Of a DNA stretch of 22,250 nt, positions 14,089 through 21,504 are shown piece by piece (position 1 is the stretch's first letter; each line of letters starts with the position of its first letter). A program made the translations under genes and the position numbers. The notes below the pieces were generated by a model that saw only the letters and a program-made list of their open reading frames with translations, was not told the DNA's origin and searched no databases. This DNA is from Flavobacteriales bacterium (GTDB lineage Bacteria; Bacteroidota; Bacteroidia; Flavobacteriales_D; Sanyastnellaceae), in assembly GCA_015663855.1 (NCBI GenBank), contig DQRJ01000007.1:1-22250 (forward strand), given 5' to 3'.

Positions 14089-14679
14089 ATGAACAAAGCT
14101 TTTTGGGGAGGACTATGCATTTTAATCTGTGGAGGGCTTTACCTGCTGTCGAACAGTATCGCGGCGACTCTACCTAACCACTTTCAAGCGTACCTCGAAT
14201 TCGAAAAGGACATACCCCAAATCCCTTGGTTCATAGTCATTTACAATTCGTACTTCATACTTCTAGCACTAAATTTTTTGCTCATAAAATCTCCTCACAC
14301 AATACGATCCTTAAGCATAACGATGATGGCTAGTTCAGCTATAGCATGTATGATTTTCGTGCTCTTTCCAGGTGAAATGGGCTTCTCTCGTACCTCAAAT
14401 ATTGAGGGATTCGAAGTGCTATACACAAATCTTCACTCCCTTGATATACCCCATAACCTCTACCCTTCGCTCCACATAACATTCTCCACCCTCTCAGCTT
14501 TTGCTATAATTCATCAAACAAAACAAAAGCTCCTCCATTATTTACTCATACTCTGGGTTATCCTTATTTCATTCTCAGTAGTATTAACTCACCAACACCA
14601 CATTTTTGATGTTATTACCGGGTTTTTACTTGCCTGGCTCACCATTAAATTTGTGTACTTGAGAGGAGTTAAAGCATAA
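14089..14679 (+). CDS. PAP2-superfamily membrane protein (inositolphosphorylceramide-synthase-like motifs)
   Basis: This 196-residue protein has about six hydrophobic helices. Two of the three PAP2 phosphatase/transferase signatures are visible: YPSLHITFS (PSLH at 126-129, in place of PSGH) and THQHHIFDVITG, whose H170 and D174 fit the catalytic His and its Asp partner. The first signature (KxxxxxxRP) is not obvious. PSLH with a Q-H-H-I-x-D element recalls the PAP2_3/inositolphosphorylceramide synthase branch rather than simple phosphatases. Bacteroidota make sphingolipids, so a head-group transferase is possible, but this is inference. It ends at a strong terminator shared with cspA and has no operon partner. 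Confidence 0.75.
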   Translation: MNKAFWGGLCILICGGLYLLSNSIAATLPNHFQAYLEFEKDIPQIPWFIVIYNSYFILLALNFLLIKSPHTIRSLSITMMASSAIACMIFVLFPGEMGFSRTSNIEGFEVLYTNLHSLDIPHNLYPSLHITFSTLSAFAIIHQTKQKLLHYLLILWVILISFSVVLTHQHHIFDVITGFLLAWLTIKFVYLRGVKA

Positions 14680-14680
14680 A

Positions 14681-14709
14681 AAAAGCCACTCTATTTAAGA
14701 GTGGCTTTT
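14681..14709. terminator. Bidirectional terminator between the PAP2-like gene and cspA
   Basis: AAAAGCCACTCT (14681-14692) and AGAGTGGCTTTT (14698-14709) form a perfect 12-bp stem with loop ATTTA. The A-run on one side and T-run on the other make it able to stop transcription from both the plus-strand PAP2-like gene and the minus-strand cold-shock gene. Confidence 0.9.
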
Positions 14710-14736
14710 ATAAGGCTTAGGTGTAAGAGTAATATC

Positions 14737-14928
14737 TTAAACTACTTTCACATTTACTGCGTTCAGACCCTTAGGACCTTCTTCAATATCAAAACTTACG
14801 TTGTCTCCTTCTCTGATATCCTCACTTAGTGCATTTGCGTGAACAAAAACATCTTTTCCACCTTCGTCAGGAGTAATGAATCCAAATCCTTTTGAATCAT
14901 TAAAAAACTTTACTGTACCGTTACTCAT
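14737..14928 (-). CDS. cspA: Cold-shock domain protein, CspA family
   Basis: This 63-residue single-domain nucleic-acid chaperone has RNP1 KGFGFITP and RNP2 DVFVHANAL, with the aromatic patch intact (NDSKGFGFI, VFVH). It melts RNA secondary structure during cold shock or rapid growth. The length is typical for Bacteroidota CspA. A -7 box TACATTTG (14953-14960, minus) lies 24 bases before the ATG without a recognisable -33 partner. The long structured leader of E. coli cspA is therefore not evident if this box is used. Confidence 0.96.
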   Translation of the reverse strand: MSNGTVKFFNDSKGFGFITPDEGGKDVFVHANALSEDIREGDNVSFDIEEGPKGLNAVNVKVV

Positions 14929-14952
14929 ATCTAAAAAAATTTATTTGAATGG

Positions 14953-14960
14953 CAAATGTA
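14953..14960 (-). promoter_or_regulatory. Candidate -7 box for cspA
   Basis: On the minus strand, TACATTTG matches TAnnTTTG exactly and sits 24 bases upstream of the cspA start. The expected -33 TTTG is absent at 19 nt (AGAC instead), so the promoter is only partly supported. Confidence 0.45.
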
Positions 14961-15229
14961 GTCATTAATTTCCTATAACGTCTATTACTAGGTCATTTGT
15001 TCTATTTTATTTGGGTCTGATCTATTAATGATAGCCGTGTTATATCATTATTAGGTCGTGGGGATGAACCTGAAAACATACTGCTTACTGAAGATACAGA
15101 AAATAAAGACTAAACAAAACGATATATCTAAATCATCTCAAGCCTTTCAGAAATTCATAAAAGAAATAAAACACCTATTTAAGTTGAGTCACTTAATTTA
15201 GGTTAAATCAAAAACGAGGGCATGAGCGA
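14961..15229. other. Non-coding stretch between cspA and the T9SS remnant
   Basis: This AT-rich stretch has no convincing gene. It contains a small hairpin TAATGATA/TATCATTA (15026-15050) and the terminator-like hairpin at 15173-15203. The longest plus-strand frame with an ATG (15064-15201, 45 codons) is Lys-rich, resembles nothing I know and runs through that terminator, so I treat it as noise. Confidence 0.5.
15158..15203 (-). terminator. Terminator of the T9SS-remnant gene
   Basis: On the minus strand, ACCTA and TTAAGT pair with ACTTAA and TAGGT (15173-15203) around loop GACTCA, with a small internal bulge. This 11-bp stem is followed by the U-rich GTTTTATTTCTTTT. It starts 27 bases after the remnant's stop codon, consistent with a once-functional transcription unit. 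Confidence 0.6.
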
Positions 15230-15591
15230 TTACTCAACCACAAACTTCTTCTCAACTGAACCGTCATCATAGATGTGGAAGAGTATCTGATTAGGTGTGA
15301 GATTGACTTCTCTTCCTAATACGTCTACTACCTTGTCAAGCTTTCTGTTAGATGGGGTGGGGAAAGTGAAGGAAGATGATAATGTGCCTTCTGAGTCTGT
15401 TTTTATTAGATAGACGTCACTACTACCATTTCCAAACGATGATGTAGATGCTGAAATGATATATCCTCCGTCAGAGGTTTGTTGAACTGAAGTTCCAAAA
15501 TCGGGAGCTATTCCACCATAAGTTTGCTCCCACCCCTGTCCAAAAACACTAAAAGAAAGAATACAGGCTAAGACAAAGAATAGCTTTTCAT
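15230..15591 (-). pseudogene. Frameshifted, internally shortened T9SS cargo protein gene
   Basis: The ATG at 15591-15589 is followed by AAAAGC and a stop after seven codons. Adding one A to the run of four gives an open frame of 120 codons to the TAA at 15230-15232. Reconstructed, it starts MKKLFFVLACILSFSVFGQG, a classic signal peptide. One repeat of the Bacteroidota secreted type follows (SDGGYIISASTSSFGNGSSD then VYLIKTDSEG). It then jumps directly to a C-terminal sorting-type tail, KVVDVLGREVNLTPN...IYDDGSVEKKFVVE. Intact relatives carry many such repeats between the two ends, so the middle appears deleted as well. The frame itself has no usable start codon. Either this is a decayed gene or the A-run length is a sequencing error. 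Confidence 0.8.
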
Positions 15592-15721
15592 ATGGTAAAA
15601 TTTAAGTCACTAATGTAGCATAAATTATCGGAAGCTTCGTCTTACCCTACTATTCTCCACCACTTCCCTTTCTCTCATGCGCTTTAGGGTGGACTGAACA
15701 ACACTTTAGAGGCCGTTAAAA

Positions 15722-15758
15722 CCAAAAACGAGAGACTATCTTTCGATAACCTCCCGTT
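15722..15758 (-). terminator. Rho-independent terminator after tRNA-Leu
   Basis: On the minus strand, AACGGGAG (from 15758 to 15751) pairs with CTCTCGTT (from 15734 to 15727). Inside this stem TATC-GAAA-GATA forms a tetraloop hairpin, and TTT follows the stem. It begins three bases after the tRNA-Leu 3' end. Confidence 0.8.
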
Positions 15759-15761
15759 ATG

Positions 15762-15845
15762 TACCCGGAGCGGGAATTGAACCCGCACGACCTTACGGTC
15801 ATCAGATTTTAAGTCTGACGTGTCTACCAATTCCACCATCCGGGC
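15762..15845 (-). tRNA. tRNA-Leu (anticodon UAA)
   Basis: This is an 84-nt class II tRNA on the minus strand. The acceptor stem pairs GCCCGGA with TCCGGGT (one G-T pair), with discriminator A. The D-arm contains TGGTGGAATTGGTAGACA. The anticodon stem TCAGA/TCTGA encloses loop CTTAAAA, giving UAA. A long variable arm GACCGTAAGGTC is present, and the T-arm has GCGGG-TTCAATT-CCCGC. CCA is not encoded, unlike the tRNA-Gly gene here. It lies 36 bases downstream of waaA on the same strand. Confidence 0.97.
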
Positions 15846-15881
15846 ATTGGAGGGCGCGAAGTTACGTAGTTCTTTGAAAGA

Positions 15882-17168
15882 TTAGGGTAAATATGACGTG
15901 ATTTTTTCGGAAGCCCCCCTTTGTTCGAGAAGCCAAGACTTTGCCGATCTTCCACTATTCTTTATTTGAGAGGAGTTTTGAGTTGTAAGGAGATCTTTTA
16001 TTAGAACACTTAGCTCCTCAATAGATGGGGCGACTTGAAGTGCTCCGATGGATTTGAGGGCATGGGCTTCACGAAATCGGGCGATGTTTGGCCCTGAGAC
16101 CATAGGCACAGAAAAGGCAGCAGGTTCGAGTAAGTTGTGAATGCCAGCGCCAAAACCTCCACCAATTACTGCTAAATCGGCTAAGGCGTAGAGTGAGGAT
16201 AAGAGGCCGATGGAGTCGATAATCAGGACAGATGATTCAGGTGAGGGAGGTCCATTTGATAATTTTGAGGCGATTTTCGGTGCAGCTGTGTTGAATTTAT
16301 CGAGAATGTTCGTGATGTGGGCAGAGTCAACTTCGTGTGGAGCGATAATGAGCTTTGTTTCTGAGTCCCAGGAGCAAAGTGCGAGTGCAGATTCATCAGC
16401 AGGCCAAGAACTACCCGCTAAAACCACCCTTGAGTTGCCTTTCCATGACATCAACTCGGTCATGACTTTCGATGCTGGTTCCTCTGCCAAGTGAAGTACT
16501 CGGTCAGCTCGAGGGTCACCCACGGATAAAGAGTTTATCCCGTGCGCTTTTAGAAGTTCTGATGAAGATTCGTCTTGGGTGAATATCTTATCGAAAGTGT
16601 GCCATGCGGAAATTAAGAATCGTCCTACGAAATTGTCCTTGAGGGCTGGCGCGGTATGGGAGAAGTGGGCTGCGAAAACGAATGAGGGAATCTTTGATTT
16701 AGAGAGTTCGTTTTGCAATACAGGCCAAACCTCATATTTACATGTCGCGAAAAACTTCACTTTCAAGCCGGGAGATTTTAGAAACTTCCTTACAGCAGTA
16801 GGGGTATCGAGAGGTAGAGCCGCAATTTTATCTTGAGGGCGTAACCACTTCGGGGGGCTTGTTGTTGTAATTGGCGTGAATCCAGATGGCGAAAAAAACG
16901 TTAAAAGAATAGGAGTAAGTGGGTTCTTCGAGAGGTAGGATTCTATAACGGGCACAGCTTGTTCGTACTCGCCCAGGGAAGCACAATGAAACCAAGCGTA
17001 TGGCTTGGACTCGGGCGAAGTTGAATCTACGGGCGAAGTGAAATCTAGGACGTTATTTGCGTCGCGCATTTTGAGTAAGGCCGACGATTTAGAGTGGCCG
17101 AAAATGGCTAAGAGGCGAATTAATATCACCGCGAGTCGAGCTAGAAGCGAGTAGATTACTAGTACCAA
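15882..17168 (-). CDS. waaA: 3-deoxy-D-manno-octulosonic acid (Kdo) transferase
   Basis: This membrane-anchored glycosyltransferase of about 428 residues (GT30) moves Kdo from CMP-Kdo to lipid A precursor at the inner membrane. An N-terminal hydrophobic helix (LVIYSLLARLAVILIRLLAIFG) precedes two Rossmann-like domains. Family motifs are ASLGEYEQAVPVIESY with the catalytic Glu, AGSSWPADE, IIAPHEVD, and GGGFGAGIHNLLEPAAFSVPMVSGPN. No ATG is available near the N-terminus. TTG at 17168 places the helix as in relatives and overlaps the upstream gene by 10 nt. A second TTG at 17207 would add 13 residues and a 49-nt overlap, so the start is uncertain. It is co-oriented with the outer-membrane protein gene upstream. 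Confidence 0.93.
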   Translation of the reverse strand: MVLVIYSLLARLAVILIRLLAIFGHSKSSALLKMRDANNVLDFTSPVDSTSPESKPYAWFHCASLGEYEQAVPVIESYLSKNPLTPILLTFFSPSGFTPITTTSPPKWLRPQDKIAALPLDTPTAVRKFLKSPGLKVKFFATCKYEVWPVLQNELSKSKIPSFVFAAHFSHTAPALKDNFVGRFLISAWHTFDKIFTQDESSSELLKAHGINSLSVGDPRADRVLHLAEEPASKVMTELMSWKGNSRVVLAGSSWPADESALALCSWDSETKLIIAPHEVDSAHITNILDKFNTAAPKIASKLSNGPPSPESSVLIIDSIGLLSSLYALADLAVIGGGFGAGIHNLLEPAAFSVPMVSGPNIARFREAHALKSIGALQVAPSIEELSVLIKDLLTTQNSSQIKNSGRSAKSWLLEQRGASEKITSYLP

Positions 17169-17956
17169 TATTCTTTCGGAGCTCGTTTGTAGATATGTAA
17201 GACCCAACCGAACTCGAGACCGAGACCGGCATCGAAGCGTGGGGCAGAGTCGGGTATACCGGTGTCGAAATTCATCGTTCTAAGTGGAGAGGTACGAGAG
17301 GCAAATCCGAAGATTCCGCCGTAAGCATTGACTCTACGGTAGGCATCCATATGCCAATACCCCACGAAACCAGAGACATAGCCACCCCAGGTCAGTCTGT
17401 CATATCCAGGGAGGTATGGATCTTCGAGTTGGGAAATGTGATTTTCTGTGAAATCGAATCCGATTTTATGGTGGATGGATCCAAGGCCTCCGCGTAGGAA
17501 AAGTCCAGAATTGAGGTTAGAATTACCTACTGGGATGATTTTTCCGCCGAGAATTCCGATAATGGCGCCTCGACCGGTAACGGTAATGCGAGCTACGTTA
17601 CCCTCGTTGTCTATAATTTCACCTGAAGTGGTAAGGAGATTCGAGAGGAGGCCGGGCTCCTGAGCCTCTGCGCCCGTTAGATATGTGAGGCGGAAACCGA
17701 AATATTTATTCGATTCGGTTTTTACGCCGAACCCCGCTCCGATAGTAGCGAAGGCTCCATATCTTGAATTAAGATCGGCTATAGGAAGAAATCCTCCTGT
17801 AGAAATAAAGATATGAGGAGACTCGAGTTGAGTGGAGGCTACGTCACGAGTGGTTTGGGCTGAAACACTAGGAGTGAATAAGAAACAAGCCATCGAGAAC
17901 GATGCGATTACATAGATTTTATGAGTAAAAGTTATATGCTTCTGCGTAGAATTCAT
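17159..17956 (-). CDS. Probable outer-membrane beta-barrel protein, function unknown
   Basis: This 265-residue protein has a signal peptide of about 34 residues ending in SVSAQ, so it is exported. The rest is rich in Gly and aromatics with alternating hydrophobic strands (SPHIFISTGGFLPIAD, KYFGFRLTYLTGAE, GLFLRGGLGSIHHKIGFDF, VSGFVGYWHMDAYRRVNAYGGIFGF, AGLGLEFGWVLHIYKR). This is typical of a small outer-membrane barrel of the PorT/OMP_b-brl kind, though I cannot name a family. The ATG at 17956 was chosen because earlier in-frame starts would run into the divergent aminotransferase gene at 18006. The end overlaps waaA by 10 nt, so the two are likely co-transcribed. The strand count is estimated by eye. 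Confidence 0.7.
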   Translation of the reverse strand: MNSTQKHITFTHKIYVIASFSMACFLFTPSVSAQTTRDVASTQLESPHIFISTGGFLPIADLNSRYGAFATIGAGFGVKTESNKYFGFRLTYLTGAEAQEPGLLSNLLTTSGEIIDNEGNVARITVTGRGAIIGILGGKIIPVGNSNLNSGLFLRGGLGSIHHKIGFDFTENHISQLEDPYLPGYDRLTWGGYVSGFVGYWHMDAYRRVNAYGGIFGFASRTSPLRTMNFDTGIPDSAPRFDAGLGLEFGWVLHIYKRAPKEYWY

Positions 17957-17959
17957 GGA

Positions 17960-17991
17960 AGCGAAGTTAAGTAAGGAAGTGTATCTTCGCT
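17960..17991. promoter_or_regulatory. Divergent promoter region with mirrored -7-like boxes
   Basis: In the 49-bp gap between divergent genes, AGCGAAG (17960-17966) and CTTCGCT (17985-17991) form an inverted repeat. Each arm includes a -7-like box for the gene it faces: TAACTTCG (minus, 17969 to 17962) and TATCTTCG (plus, 17982-17989), both one base from TAnnTTTG. No -33 boxes were found. The symmetry could give coordinated expression or a binding site for one regulator. Confidence 0.4.
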
Positions 17992-18005
17992 CTCTATTGT
18001 AAGTC

Positions 18006-19205
18006 ATGAAGAATATTAAAATGGTGGATCTAAAAGGACTGATGAACCGCATCAAGCCCCAAATAGATAATGCCATAGATAGAGTTCTGCAATCTGAGCG
18101 TTTTATCGGAGGTGAGGAAGTTGAGGAGTTTGCTAAGGAATTAGGTGACACTATGTGTGGCCCACACGAGAAAAGTAAGGTGTTTGTCATCCCTTGCGCG
18201 AATGGCACTGACGCTATTCAAATTGCTTTAATGGCCCTCGGAATAGGGCCTGGAGATGAGGTCATCACTACTAATTTTACTTTTATTTCTACAGTTGAGG
18301 TCATTTCTATATTAGGGGCTACTCCTGTTTTAGTAGATGTCTGTGAAACTACATTCAACATAGACTGTGACGCAGTAGAACAAGTAATAACCGATAAAAC
18401 AAAAGCGATAATTCCAGTTCATTTGTTCGGCCAATGTGCTGATTTAGGAAGATTAATGGAACTCTCAACTAGGTTCGACATTCCTATCGTGGAGGACAAT
18501 GCCCAGTCGCTTTTGAGCACGTATTGTGACGGAAAAGGCGTGAGTGGTGCGAGTGGTCTTTTCGGTGTGTTCGGAACTACAAGTTTTTTTCCGAGCAAAA
18601 ACCTTGGGTGTCTTGGAGATGGAGGGGCTCTTTTCACTCGTGATCAGGTGTTGGCCTTAAAGGCCAAATCCATTTCGAACCACGGTGGATCTAAAAGATA
18701 CGAGCACGAAGTCCTAGGAATAAATTCACGCCTCGATTCTATCCAAGCTGCTATTCTAAGAGTGAAACTCCCACACCTGAAAAGCTTTATCGCTAAAAGG
18801 CAGGAAGCAGCTTCGAAATATGACGAGCTACTTAACGACGTTGAGGGGGTAGAAATACCTGTAAGAAGTGAAAAATCTACTCACGTTTTCCATCAATACA
18901 CCCTCAAGATATCGGGCGGAGTAAGAGATGAATTAGCCCAAGGATTAGCTGACGATGGTATTCCGACCGGTATTTATTACCCCAAGGGAATTCACGAGCA
19001 GAAGGCATTTAGTAGTTTGGGATATAAAAAAGGAGATTTTCCGATAAGTGAAAAACTCTCTGAGACCGTACTTTCGCTACCTATGCACACTGAACTTAGC
19101 GATGCGCAACAGAATTACATTGTGGAGCGTTTAGTTAGTCGATTGAGTGAATTAAGAGAATTGAGTGCATTGCGTGAAACACATAAAATGACCGGGCAGA
19201 AATGA
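18006..19205 (+). CDS. wbpE: DegT/DnrJ/EryC1/StrS-family aminotransferase, WbpE-like
   Basis: This 399-residue PLP-dependent sugar aminotransferase has CANGTDAIQIALMALGIGPG (PLP phosphate region), EDNAQS with the aspartate that contacts the pyridine nitrogen, and the Schiff-base Lys K198 in TTSFFPSKNLGCLGDGG. It closely follows the pattern I know for Pseudomonas WbpE, which aminates the 3-keto position of UDP-2-acetamido-3-keto-glucuronate. The WbpD-like gene and a nucleotide-sugar dehydrogenase further along the operon fit that pathway. WecE/ArnB-type activity on other keto-sugars cannot be excluded. The next gene starts inside its stop (ATGA, 19202-19205). ATG at 18006 gives MKNIKMVDLKG; the ATG five codons later also fits the family start. 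Confidence 0.88.
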   Translation: MKNIKMVDLKGLMNRIKPQIDNAIDRVLQSERFIGGEEVEEFAKELGDTMCGPHEKSKVFVIPCANGTDAIQIALMALGIGPGDEVITTNFTFISTVEVISILGATPVLVDVCETTFNIDCDAVEQVITDKTKAIIPVHLFGQCADLGRLMELSTRFDIPIVEDNAQSLLSTYCDGKGVSGASGLFGVFGTTSFFPSKNLGCLGDGGALFTRDQVLALKAKSISNHGGSKRYEHEVLGINSRLDSIQAAILRVKLPHLKSFIAKRQEAASKYDELLNDVEGVEIPVRSEKSTHVFHQYTLKISGGVRDELAQGLADDGIPTGIYYPKGIHEQKAFSSLGYKKGDFPISEKLSETVLSLPMHTELSDAQQNYIVERLVSRLSELRELSALRETHKMTGQK

Positions 19206-20518
19206 ATATTACAGTAGTAGGAACAGGATATGTGGGTATTGTAACCGGTACTTGTCTCGCTGAGACAGGGAATAAAGTTACTTGCGTGGATATTGACGCA
19301 ACGAAAGTTGCGGCTTACTCTTCTGGAAAAGTTCAAATCTATGAGCCACATCTTGAGAATCTTCTTGTAAGGAATCTCGAAGCAGGAAGGATAGACTTCA
19401 CAACTGATTTGGCTTCGGCTGTGGCGAAAAGCTCAATAGTTTTCTTAGCCCTTCCCACTCCTCCTGGAGAGAACGGGTCTGCTGATTTACAATACATCTT
19501 GAAAGTGGCAGAAGATCTGAGTGGGATACTTGACAAATACACGGTTATTGTAGATAAAAGCACTGTACCTGTAGGGACTGCGGATAAGATTCGAGAAGTA
19601 ATTAGTTCGAAATGCGATGTCGAATTCGATGTGGTTTCGAACCCTGAGTTCCTTCGTGAAGGATTTGCTGTAGATGACTTCATGAAGCCGGATAGAGTTG
19701 TGGTGGGATGTTCTAGCGACAGGTCTCGCGCAGTTATGGAAGAGCTTTACAAGCCTTTCGTCAGACAAGGCAATCCAGTGATTTTTATGGATGAAAGAAG
19801 TGCTGAATTGACCAAATACGCTGCTAACGCTTTCCTTGCAACGAAAATAACTTTTATGAATGAGGTGGCTAATTATTGCAAGAAAGTAGGAGCAGATGTA
19901 GATTTGGTAAGGCGAGGTATAGGAACCGACTCGAGGATAGGACCTCGCTTCCTCTTCCCTGGCATGGGATATGGTGGGAGCTGCTTCCCTAAAGATGTAC
20001 AAGCTCTTCACAGAAGCGGTCGCGAAGTAGGATCTGAATTCAGCATACTCGAAAGCGTGATGGCTGTGAACGAAAGACAGAAAATAATGATGCTTCCCTT
20101 AATGAAGGATCATTTCGGAGGAAGTTTGAAGGGTAGAAAAATCGCTATTTGGGGGCTTTCTTTTAAGCCCGAAACGGACGACATTAGACAAGCGCCCTCT
20201 CTTGATATGATCTCAGCACTCTTAGACGCCGGAGCTAAGCTTACGGTTTACGACCCTGAGGCGATGGATAACGTAAAGAAAGTTCTAGGCGACAAGCTGA
20301 AATATGCTCAACGATCTACTGAAGCTATTCACGGAGCTGAAGCTCTTTTGATTTGTACTGAGTGGGCCGCTTTTAGAAATCCTGATTTTAATGCAATGAA
20401 ATCCTCAATGATGAATCCTGTCATCTTCGATGGTCGAAATCTTTACGAGTGCGATAAAATGAAAGAGCTTGGGTTTACGTATCATAGTGTAGGAAGGGAA
20501 GCCGTGATTTGCACATGA
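19202..20518 (+). CDS. ugd: UDP-glucose 6-dehydrogenase
   Basis: This 438-residue NAD-dependent enzyme oxidises UDP-glucose twice to UDP-glucuronate. The Rossmann start is VVGTGYVGIVTGTCLAETG and NAD contacts include DKSTVPVGT. Next comes NPEFLREGFAVDDF, then the linker ELTKYAANAFLATKITFMNE. The catalytic Cys lies in GYGGSCFPKDV, and the C-terminal UDP-binding domain contains IWGLSFKPETDDIRQAPS. Start and stop both overlap neighbours by 4 nt (ATGA). Its product is the substrate of the decarboxylase encoded next, so the two genes form a UDP-glucose to UDP-xylose module. It belongs to the UDP-glucose branch, unlike the second dehydrogenase starting at 22093. Confidence 0.95.
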   Translation: MNITVVGTGYVGIVTGTCLAETGNKVTCVDIDATKVAAYSSGKVQIYEPHLENLLVRNLEAGRIDFTTDLASAVAKSSIVFLALPTPPGENGSADLQYILKVAEDLSGILDKYTVIVDKSTVPVGTADKIREVISSKCDVEFDVVSNPEFLREGFAVDDFMKPDRVVVGCSSDRSRAVMEELYKPFVRQGNPVIFMDERSAELTKYAANAFLATKITFMNEVANYCKKVGADVDLVRRGIGTDSRIGPRFLFPGMGYGGSCFPKDVQALHRSGREVGSEFSILESVMAVNERQKIMMLPLMKDHFGGSLKGRKIAIWGLSFKPETDDIRQAPSLDMISALLDAGAKLTVYDPEAMDNVKKVLGDKLKYAQRSTEAIHGAEALLICTEWAAFRNPDFNAMKSSMMNPVIFDGRNLYECDKMKELGFTYHSVGREAVICT

Positions 20519-21504
20519 AAGAACGTGTTCTCATAACAGGAGCTGCCGGATTTTTAGGATCCCATCTATGCGACAAGTTCTTCAATGAAGGGTTTGATGT
20601 AATCGCAATGGATAACCTAATCACGGGAGATCTAAAAAATCTTGAACACCTTAACGGAAAGGAGGGTTTTACCTTTATGCATCACGATGTGACGAACTTC
20701 ACTCACGTGAGTGGAAAGCTTGAACATATCCTGCATTTCGCCTCGCCAGCAAGTCCTATAGACTACCTGCGCATCCCCATACAAACTCTAAAAGTAGGAT
20801 CTCTCGGAATTCACCGTCTCTTAGGTCTTGCCAAAGAAAAAGGCGCACGGATTACCATTGCTTCCACTAGCGAAGTTTATGGTGATCCGGAAATTCATCC
20901 ACAGCACGAAGAATATTGGGGTAGTGTGAACCCTGTGGGCCCGCGTGGAGTTTATGACGAAGCGAAAAGATTCCAGGAAGCCATTACGACTGCCTATAAC
21001 ACTTACCACGGTCTAGAGACAAGAATCGCACGCATTTTCAACACGTACGGCCCGCGCATGCGACTGAATGACGGTCGTGCTCTACCAGCTTTCATAGGCC
21101 AAAGCTTACGCTCAGAAAATATTACCGTTTTCGGAGATGGTTCCCAAACACGTAGTTTTTGCTATGTCGACGATTTAATTGATGGGATTTTCAAACTTCA
21201 TTTCAGCTCGGAGACTCGACCAGTTAATTTGGGTAACCCTGTAGAAATTTCCATTCTCGATTTCGCGAAAGAGGTACTCGCTTTAACTGGGGCCGATGTA
21301 GAAATCGTTCATGAGGGATTGCCTATCGACGATCCGAAGAAAAGACGGCCGGACATTTCAAGAGCGAAAGAAGTATTAAATTGGGAACCGACAATAGATC
21401 GGTCCGAAGGTTTAAAACGTACTTTCGATTATTTTAAGTCGCTCACTCCCGAAGAATTAACCCGAAACGAACACAAGAATTTTGAAGCATACATCAAAAA
21501 GTAG
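20515..21504 (+). CDS. uxs: UDP-glucuronate decarboxylase (UDP-xylose synthase)
   Basis: This 329-residue extended short-chain dehydrogenase/reductase converts UDP-glucuronate to UDP-xylose through a 4-keto intermediate. Motifs are the NAD-binding GAAGFLGSHL, HFASPASPIDY, the Ser/Thr element STSEVYGDP, EEYWGSVNPVGPRGVYDEAKR with catalytic Tyr and Lys, RIFNTYGPRM, and FGDGSQTRSFCYVDDLIDG. The HPQ-x-E-YWG-x-VNP-x-GPR run is characteristic of UXS rather than of epimerases or dTDP-glucose dehydratases. The ATG at 20515 was preferred because it gives the same 4-nt ATGA overlap with ugd seen elsewhere in the operon. A TTG two codons earlier is the alternative. UDP-xylose may go directly into the polysaccharide. 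Confidence 0.94.
   Translation: MKERVLITGAAGFLGSHLCDKFFNEGFDVIAMDNLITGDLKNLEHLNGKEGFTFMHHDVTNFTHVSGKLEHILHFASPASPIDYLRIPIQTLKVGSLGIHRLLGLAKEKGARITIASTSEVYGDPEIHPQHEEYWGSVNPVGPRGVYDEAKRFQEAITTAYNTYHGLETRIARIFNTYGPRMRLNDGRALPAFIGQSLRSENITVFGDGSQTRSFCYVDDLIDGIFKLHFSSETRPVNLGNPVEISILDFAKEVLALTGADVEIVHEGLPIDDPKKRRPDISRAKEVLNWEPTIDRSEGLKRTFDYFKSLTPEELTRNEHKNFEAYIKK

Noticed and set aside
15064..15201. 45-codon plus-strand frame downstream of cspA
   Set aside because: Lys-rich, no recognisable pattern, no promoter, and it runs through the hairpin that serves as the terminator of the opposite-strand remnant.
17957..18208. N-terminal extension of the outer-membrane protein
   Set aside because: It overlaps the divergent aminotransferase gene and hides the signal peptide; the ATG at 17956 explains the protein better.
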